Assembly: GCF_004297265.1 (NCBI RefSeq) | Contig: NZ_SCUT01000054.1 | Coordinates: 155,464-219,463, forward strand | DNA: 64,000 nucleotides | Origin: Reyranella sp. | GTDB lineage: Bacteria; Pseudomonadota; Alphaproteobacteria; Reyranellales; Reyranellaceae | Direction of reading: 5' to 3' | Part shown: one piece after another, positions 59,361 to 64,000 of the stretch | How positions within the stretch are numbered: position 1 is the stretch's first letter | Layout of the letters: every line of letters begins with the position of its first letter | Notes under the pieces: model-generated | Database searches by the model: none | What the model saw: the letters and a program-made list of their open reading frames with translations, nothing else | Told to the model about the DNA's origin: nothing | Program-made: the position numbers and the translations under genes

Positions 59361-60503
59361 TCAAGGTGCAGCTCGGCGTGTCGCGGATTGCAGCGCCAGG
59401 AAGCTGCCCATGACGGTTTGCTTGCGGTCGAGATTGACGGCGTCGGCGCGTGAAAAGAGCATCGCGACATGCTCCGAGGCCGCCATCCAGCGATCCAGGC
59501 TGGCAGCCGCCAGCAGCCTTGCCCGCAGCCCGCTCTCCATCGGCACGACGGGTGCAGCTTCCGTGGTGAGCGCCGCCTGCCGCATCAGGCCCTTCAGCCA
59601 GCCGTCGAAGAGATAGTTGAGCGCGCGCCAGTCGGCATTCGCCTCCTCGCCGCGTTTGGCGAAGCGTTCGGCAAAACCGTGCAGCCGCGGCATGTCGAGG
59701 TCGGGAAGGGTCGCCAGCACCTCGACCATCTCGCGATAGAGTTCGAGGCTGCCGGCGCCCGCCAGCTCGAGGGCGCGCCCGATACTGCCCTCGGCGAGCC
59801 GGGCGAGCGCCCTTCTCTCCTCGTCCTTGGTTTCCGGCGCATAGTCGCCCAGCAGCTTCACCACCGTATCCTCGTCGAGCGGCTGCATCGCCAGGCGCCG
59901 GCAGCGTGAGCGGATGGTCGGCAGCAGGCGGCCCGGTGCATGCGACACGATCAGCAGCACCGCGTTGGGCGGCGGCTCCTCGAGGATCTTCAGCACCGCG
60001 TTGGCGCTGTTGCGGTTCATCTCGTCGGCCGAGTCGACGATGGCGACGCGCCATTTTCCCATCGCCGGCGTCATGTGCATGAACTCGCCCAGCCCGCGCA
60101 CGTCGTCGACCGCGATCTCGGCGCGGATACGGCCGGTATCGTGGTTCAGCGCGCGGCGGAGGTGGAAGAGATCGGGATGCGAGCGTGCGTCGATCAGATG
60201 GCGGCCCGGCGCATCGGCCGATACGTCGAGCGACTCGGGTCCACCGCCGAACAACCCGCCCTGGTCCTGGCCCGCCAGCAGAAAGCGTGCGAACCGCCAC
60301 GCCAGCGTCGCCTTGCCGATGCCGCGCGGTCCCGTCAGCAGCCAGGCGTGATGCAGCCTTCCGCTCTGTTGCGCCGCCAGCATCGTCTGCTCGGCCTGCT
60401 CATGGCCGATCAGCCGGTCGTTGCGCCAGGGCGGCGGCCAGCCATAGGGCCATTCGAGCTTCTCCAGCTCGGCCGGATCAGACGGCGTCTTGCCCCGCGC
60501 CAC
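59361..60503 (-). CDS. holB: DNA polymerase III, delta' subunit
   Basis: 380 residues. Clamp-loader ATPase-like fold: HHAWLLTGPRGIGKATLAWRFARFLL carries the P-loop GPRGIGKAT at 58-66; VDDVRGLGEFM, VAIVDSADEMNRNSANAVLKILEEPPPNAVLLIVSH has the DEM-like Walker B region and sensor 1; and RSRCRRLAMQPL is the SRC-type motif. The zinc-binding cysteines of E. coli delta' are absent, as is common in alphaproteobacteria. It lies four bases downstream of tmk, the usual pairing. Confidence 0.94.
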   Translation of the reverse strand: MARGKTPSDPAELEKLEWPYGWPPPWRNDRLIGHEQAEQTMLAAQQSGRLHHAWLLTGPRGIGKATLAWRFARFLLAGQDQGGLFGGGPESLDVSADAPGRHLIDARSHPDLFHLRRALNHDTGRIRAEIAVDDVRGLGEFMHMTPAMGKWRVAIVDSADEMNRNSANAVLKILEEPPPNAVLLIVSHAPGRLLPTIRSRCRRLAMQPLDEDTVVKLLGDYAPETKDEERRALARLAEGSIGRALELAGAGSLELYREMVEVLATLPDLDMPRLHGFAERFAKRGEEANADWRALNYLFDGWLKGLMRQAALTTEAAPVVPMESGLRARLLAAASLDRWMAASEHVAMLFSRADAVNLDRKQTVMGSFLALQSATRRAAP

Positions 60504-60506
60504 GGC

Positions 60507-61145
60507 TCAGGCTCCCAGGCGCCTTGTCACCGCGTCGGCGATCGCCTTGGCAATTTCGTCGATACCGGCGGTGGCATCGATCACGACGCAGCGTTCGGGA
60601 TCGGCCTTGGCGATGTCGAGGAAGCCGGCGCGTACGCGCTCGTGAAAATCGACCGGCAGCGATTCGTAGCGCGTCTCGGTGCCCCGCCGCGCCGCCGCGC
60701 GCTTCAGGCCGGCCTCGACCGGCAGGTCGAGGATCAGGGTGAGGTTCGGCCGGAAATCTCCCACGGCGATATCGTAGAGCGTACCCAGCATGGCGCGATC
60801 GGCACCGTGTCCGTAGCCCTGATAGGCCATGGTCGAATCGGCGAACCGGTCGGAGACGACCCAGGTGCCGTTCCTGACGGCAGGCAGCACCGTGCTGCGC
60901 AGATGCTCGCGGCGGGCCGCAAAATGCAGCAGCGCCTCGGTGACCCCGTCCCAGCGCTCCACGGGCCCTTCGACCAGGAGCTTGCGCACCATCTCGGCGC
61001 CCGGCGCGCCGCCCGGTTCGCGGGTGGCGATACACGTGTGCCCCCGCGCCTCGATCCATTGCTTGAGGCGGGTGACCTGTGTCGACTTGCCGGCCCCTTC
61101 TCCGCCCTCCAGCGTGATGAAAAGTCCTTCCACACCTGCCGTCAC
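60507..61145 (-). CDS. tmk: Thymidylate kinase
   Basis: 212 residues from a GTG at 61145; the frame stays open far upstream but overlaps dacA, so the conserved N-terminus LFITLEGGEGAGKSTQ sets the start. P-loop GEGAGKST, the DR motif in VVSDRFADSTMAYQGYG, and the LID region RAAARRGTETRYES with the Arg-rich arginine set. It phosphorylates dTMP to dTDP. The start overlaps the dacA stop by a GTGA arrangement, so the two are coupled, and holB follows after three bases. Confidence 0.96.
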   Translation of the reverse strand: MTAGVEGLFITLEGGEGAGKSTQVTRLKQWIEARGHTCIATREPGGAPGAEMVRKLLVEGPVERWDGVTEALLHFAARREHLRSTVLPAVRNGTWVVSDRFADSTMAYQGYGHGADRAMLGTLYDIAVGDFRPNLTLILDLPVEAGLKRAAARRGTETRYESLPVDFHERVRAGFLDIAKADPERCVVIDATAGIDEIAKAIADAVTRRLGA

Positions 61146-62413
61146 GAGAGCCAGCCGAACATGTAATGCTGCACCATCGTGGTGATCCTGCCGAACACGC
61201 CCATGCGCGGCACGTCGGCACCCGCTTCGAGCGGATACTCCATCGTACGGTTGTCGGGCAGCGTGACGATGGCGGTACCGACTTTCGTTCCCTTGATAAT
61301 GGGCGCGGCGATCGGGCCGTCGAAGCGCGCGACGACGCGTGGCGTCACCGTCTGGCCCGCGGGCATCGTGAGCTGCACGGTCTTGGGGACGACCAGCGGC
61401 ACCTTGTCCTGTGCGCCGAGCCAAACCGGGGCCTCGACCAGCATGTCGCCGGCGCGGAACACCGTGATGTTGGTCGACTCGCGGAAGCCCCATTCCATCA
61501 GCCGCGCCGTCTCCTGCGCGCGCTCCGCCATCGAGGTGAGGCCGTTGACGACCAGGATCAGCCGGCGCCCGTCGCGCACCGCCGAGGTGGTCTGGCCGTA
61601 ACCGCCCTCTTCCGTATGACCTGTCTTGAGGCCGTCGGTGCCGGGCGTGATCTTCAGCAGCCGGTTGCGGTTCTCCTGGCGGATGTTGTTGTAGGTCCAG
61701 TTCGTCTCCGCATAGTACTTGTAGTACTGCGGGTAGTCGTCGATCGTATGCCAGCCCAGCACCGCGAGATCGCGTGCCGTCGTGTACTGGCCCTCGGCCG
61801 GCCAACCCGACGCATTCTTGAATACCGTCTTCGTCATGCCGATTTCCTTCGCGCGCTTGTTCATGCGCTCGGCGAAGGCTTCCTCGGACCCGGCAAGACC
61901 TTCGGCGATCACCACGCAGGCATCGTTGCCCGACAGGATGATGATGCCCTTGATCAGGTCCTCGACCGTGGCTTCGCTGCCCAGTTCGAGGAACATGCGC
62001 GAGCCGCCCATGTTGCGGGCACGCTCGCTGACCCGGAAGCGCGTGTCGAGCTTGAGGCGTCCGGCGGCCAGCTCGTCGAAGATGATGTAGATGGTCATCA
62101 TCTTCGACATCGACGACGGCGGCATCGGCGTCTCGGCGTCCTTGAACAGGAGCACCGTCGAGGTCTGCGGATCGACCATGAAGGCGTGGCGCGCCAGGGT
62201 GCCGATACCGACCTGAGAGGGCGGCAGCGCTTCGACCTTGGGTGCGGCGGGTTCCTTGGGCGCCGGCTTGGCTGCCGTCGAGGCGGGAGCCCGCGGCTTG
62301 GCCGGCGGCTTCTGTTGGGTCGCCGGCTTCTTCGGCGGATCCTGCTGGGCGTAGGCGGCGATCGAGAGGCCGGCGATGCCGGCCGCGGCGAGAAGCGTCG
62401 CGAAGACGCGCAT
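61142..62413 (-). CDS. dacA: D-alanyl-D-alanine carboxypeptidase (penicillin-binding protein 5/6 type)
   Basis: 423 residues from ATG at 62413, which starts a signal peptide (MRVFATLLAAAGIAGLSIAAYA); ATGs at 62440 and 62446 are also in frame. After an Ala/Pro/Lys-rich linker (25-65) the penicillin-binding motifs are intact: SMSK (Ser101, Lys104), SGN at 161-163 and KTG at 263-265. A C-terminal PBP5-type beta domain and a terminal amphipathic helix (ITTMVQHYMFGWL) for membrane association follow. It trims the terminal D-alanine from peptidoglycan stem peptides. It lies directly between rlpA and tmk. Confidence 0.94.
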   Translation of the reverse strand: MRVFATLLAAAGIAGLSIAAYAQQDPPKKPATQQKPPAKPRAPASTAAKPAPKEPAAPKVEALPPSQVGIGTLARHAFMVDPQTSTVLLFKDAETPMPPSSMSKMMTIYIIFDELAAGRLKLDTRFRVSERARNMGGSRMFLELGSEATVEDLIKGIIILSGNDACVVIAEGLAGSEEAFAERMNKRAKEIGMTKTVFKNASGWPAEGQYTTARDLAVLGWHTIDDYPQYYKYYAETNWTYNNIRQENRNRLLKITPGTDGLKTGHTEEGGYGQTTSAVRDGRRLILVVNGLTSMAERAQETARLMEWGFRESTNITVFRAGDMLVEAPVWLGAQDKVPLVVPKTVQLTMPAGQTVTPRVVARFDGPIAAPIIKGTKVGTAIVTLPDNRTMEYPLEAGADVPRMGVFGRITTMVQHYMFGWLS

Positions 62414-62417
62414 CGGG

Positions 62418-63509
62418 TTATTCAGAGACCACACGGGCATCCCCATAGCCTGAACGCTTGAGCCGGTCGGCGACAATGCCGGCGGCGTCGGGAGTGGTAT
62501 AGGGCCCCAGCCGTACGCGATAAACATCGCGTCCGCCCGCCGAGGCCTGCGAAATCTCGGGATGTCCGTAGCTGCGCACCGCGCCGCGTTGCTTCTCGGC
62601 GTTTTCCTGCGTGGAGAACGCGCCGACCTGAACGAAGAAGCCATTGAGCTGCGACGACGGCGTCGCCGTGGCTGTCGTCGCCGAAAGCGACGCGATGGTG
62701 GGCGGAACATCGCCCGACGCTGACCTCGGCGCACCGAAAGGCACATTGCGCGGTGGGGGCGAATATACCGTCTGCGCAGGAGCCGCCGGTGCGGGCGGCG
62801 GCTCATAGGCCGCCTGCATGACCGGTGGCGGCGGCGCCGCGACGGGCGCCGGGGCCGGTACCGGCGCGGGGGCCGGTGCCGGAGTCGGGGCCGCCCGGCT
62901 GCCACTCGCGAGTTGGGCGACGGCCTGCTGCTGTTCCGCGGGACCGCCGCCGCTCAAGGCGACGTCCTTCACAGCGAGGCTCTCGGCCTGGAGCTGGTCG
63001 ATGCGAACCCGCGCCGTACCCCTGCCGACCATGTCGATCTCCTCCGCCGCCGTGCGCGACAGGTCGATGACGCGGGAGCGGGCAAAGGGGCCGCGGTCGT
63101 TCACCCGGACCACCGTGCTGCGCCCGTTCTCGAGATTGGTGACCCGCACGATGGCCGGCATCTGCAGGGTCCGATGGGCCGCCGTCCGGTCGGACTGGTC
63201 ATAGCGCTCGCCATTGGCGGTCGATTTGCCGTGGAAGCCCGGCCCGTACCATGACGCGGTGCCGGTCTCGGTGAGGTCGAAGGTTTCCCGTGGCGTATAG
63301 GTGACGCCGTCGATCTTGTAGGGTTGGCCGATCTTGTAGGTTCCGCGCTGCGCCACACTGCTGCTGGCGCCTCCCCCGCCCTTGCTGGACGAGCCACAAG
63401 CCGCGAGGCTGGCGGCCAACGCGGCGACGCCGCAAAGACGAAGCGTGCCGGAGAGGGGAAATGTCAATTTTACCAACACTAGCGGCATGATGTTAACATT
63501 GTACATCAT
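62418..63509 (-). CDS. rlpA: RlpA-family septal-ring lipoprotein (lytic transglycosylase-like, SPOR domain)
   Basis: 363 residues from ATG at 63509 (an ATG at 63488 is an alternative start). The lipobox is LAASLAACGSS with lipidated Cys near 38. A double-psi beta-barrel (about 80-170) carries TGTASWYGPGFHGKST and VRVNDRGPF, the catalytic-like Asp region. A long Pro/Ala-rich linker (about 205-285) with APAP repeats leads to the C-terminal SPOR domain (about 290-362, GFFVQVGAFSTQENAE). RlpA cuts denuded glycan strands at the septum. It is four bases upstream of dacA. Confidence 0.9.
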   Translation of the reverse strand: MMYNVNIMPLVLVKLTFPLSGTLRLCGVAALAASLAACGSSSKGGGGASSSVAQRGTYKIGQPYKIDGVTYTPRETFDLTETGTASWYGPGFHGKSTANGERYDQSDRTAAHRTLQMPAIVRVTNLENGRSTVVRVNDRGPFARSRVIDLSRTAAEEIDMVGRGTARVRIDQLQAESLAVKDVALSGGGPAEQQQAVAQLASGSRAAPTPAPAPAPVPAPAPVAAPPPPVMQAAYEPPPAPAAPAQTVYSPPPRNVPFGAPRSASGDVPPTIASLSATTATATPSSQLNGFFVQVGAFSTQENAEKQRGAVRSYGHPEISQASAGGRDVYRVRLGPYTTPDAAGIVADRLKRSGYGDARVVSE

Positions 63510-63545
63510 CTTGGGCCGCCAGAGGAACGCCTCCTGCGGATGTCT

Positions 63546-64000
63546 TCAGGCGGCGATCCGGTCGGACAGGAGACCCACCGCCAGGGCGAAGAAATCCGAC
63601 TGATTCCAACGCAGGATCACCTTGAAATTCTCCGTCGTCTGGTAGGCCGGACCGCCAGTCCCTGCCGGTCGTACGATGCGGCCCCCGCCCCCGGCCTGCG
63701 CCCCCGGAGCGACCTCGTCGCCCCAGCGCAGTCCCGGCCGCCAGCCGACCTTGCGCAGGTAATTCACGATCGAGGCGAAGACGTCGAGCTTGTTGGTCCA
63801 GATGTCCTTGCGGCCGTCGCCGTCGCCATCGGCGGCATAGGCGAGGAAGCTGGTCGGGATGAACTGGCACTGGCCCATGGCGCCGGCCCACGAGCCCTTC
63901 ATCGCATGCAGGCCGACATGGCCCTGCGACAGGATCTTGAGCGCGGCGATGAGCTGCTCGCGGAAGAACTTGCCGCGGAAGTTGTTGTGGACCAGCGTCG
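63546..64000 (-). CDS. Lytic murein transglycosylase, MltB family (partial, runs off the right edge)
   Basis: Open frame of 150 codons plus two bases reaching the window edge; the start lies beyond 64000. Visible parts match the MltB/Slt35 family: NNFRGKFFREQLIAALKIL, then HAMKGSWAGAMGQCQFIP with the conserved GAMG stretch of the catalytic domain, TSFLAYAADGDGDGRKDIW (EF-hand-like calcium loop) and the ending NFKVILRWNQSDFFALAVG. The catalytic Glu would lie outside the window. The gene ends 36 bases before the rlpA start region, continuing the cell-wall module. Confidence 0.9.
   Translation of the reverse strand, partial: TLVHNNFRGKFFREQLIAALKILSQGHVGLHAMKGSWAGAMGQCQFIPTSFLAYAADGDGDGRKDIWTNKLDVFASIVNYLRKVGWRPGLRWGDEVAPGAQAGGGGRIVRPAGTGGPAYQTTENFKVILRWNQSDFFALAVGLLSDRIAA

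Overview
The window reads as chromosomal DNA of a free-living, high-GC alphaproteobacterium. Three things point there: the gene order dusB(nifR3)-ntrB-ntrC-ntrY-ntrX followed by hfq and hflX; a pdhA-pdhB-pdhC-lpdA-lipA run whose E1 beta subunit carries its own lipoyl domain; and a fused ispDF. Abundant Bug-type solute receptors, CoA-thioester catabolism and a nitrile hydratase suit a soil or freshwater Rhodospirillales or Reyranella-like bacterium. That placement is inference; no rRNA or other taxonomic marker is present. I saw no tRNA, rRNA, CRISPR array, insertion sequence, integrase or phage gene. Coding density is very high, and the longest stretch without a gene is about 270 bases (9513-9778).

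Layout. 1-9.5 kb is accessory metabolism: the tail of a Bug receptor, a glutathione transferase, an Asp-nucleophile alpha/beta hydrolase, an exported cupin, a FAD amine oxidase, two tandem acyl-CoA dehydrogenases separated by a long inverted repeat, an SGNH-like membrane protein, an unusual MerR regulator fused to a P-loop domain, and an aldo/keto reductase. 9.8-13.7 kb holds an exported protein of unknown function divergent from a serralysin-like RTX metalloprotease. 13.7-16.2 kb is a minus-strand catabolic trio (TauD-type dioxygenase, BadH-like dehydrogenase, enoyl-CoA hydratase). 16.3-22.9 kb is core: trpE and ppiD on the minus strand, divergent from tpiA, secG and pyrG. 22.9-29.5 kb is an accessory block: two exported unknowns, tartrate dehydrogenase, a Bug receptor with a divergent LysR regulator, and nitrile hydratase alpha/beta with an NTF2-like protein. 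eno (29.6 kb) is followed by a second small accessory block: a frameshifted monooxygenase, an AraC regulator, an AlaX editing protein and a GST.

33.6-42.5 kb is core central metabolism: ftsB, the complete pyruvate dehydrogenase operon, lipA, a RatA/COQ10-like protein, a CinA-type amidase and ispDF. 42.6-53.1 kb is a nitrogen-regulation supercluster (dusB, ntrB, ntrC, ntrY, ntrX, D-amino acid aminotransferase, HAD phosphatase, hfq, hflX). It is followed by a stand-alone groES and an inositol-monophosphatase-family gene. 54.4-64 kb runs on the minus strand: mazG, an exported unknown, a metallo-beta-lactamase-fold hydrolase, tatD, metG, holB, tmk, dacA, an RlpA lipoprotein, and a lytic transglycosylase running off the edge. 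The stretch from tmk to the MBL-fold gene is a replication/translation operon, and dacA-rlpA-transglycosylase is a cell-wall module.

The most notable observations are: a MerR-P-loop fusion with nested palindromes in its divergent promoter region; NtrX with a substituted Walker B aspartate and no GAFTGA loop; a one-base frameshift at a G5 run in a monooxygenase gene; three copies of one long hairpin element, each at a convergent gene junction; a nitrile hydratase with a mixed metal-site motif and no activator gene; an exact palindrome just upstream of dusB-ntrBC; and a groES without groEL.
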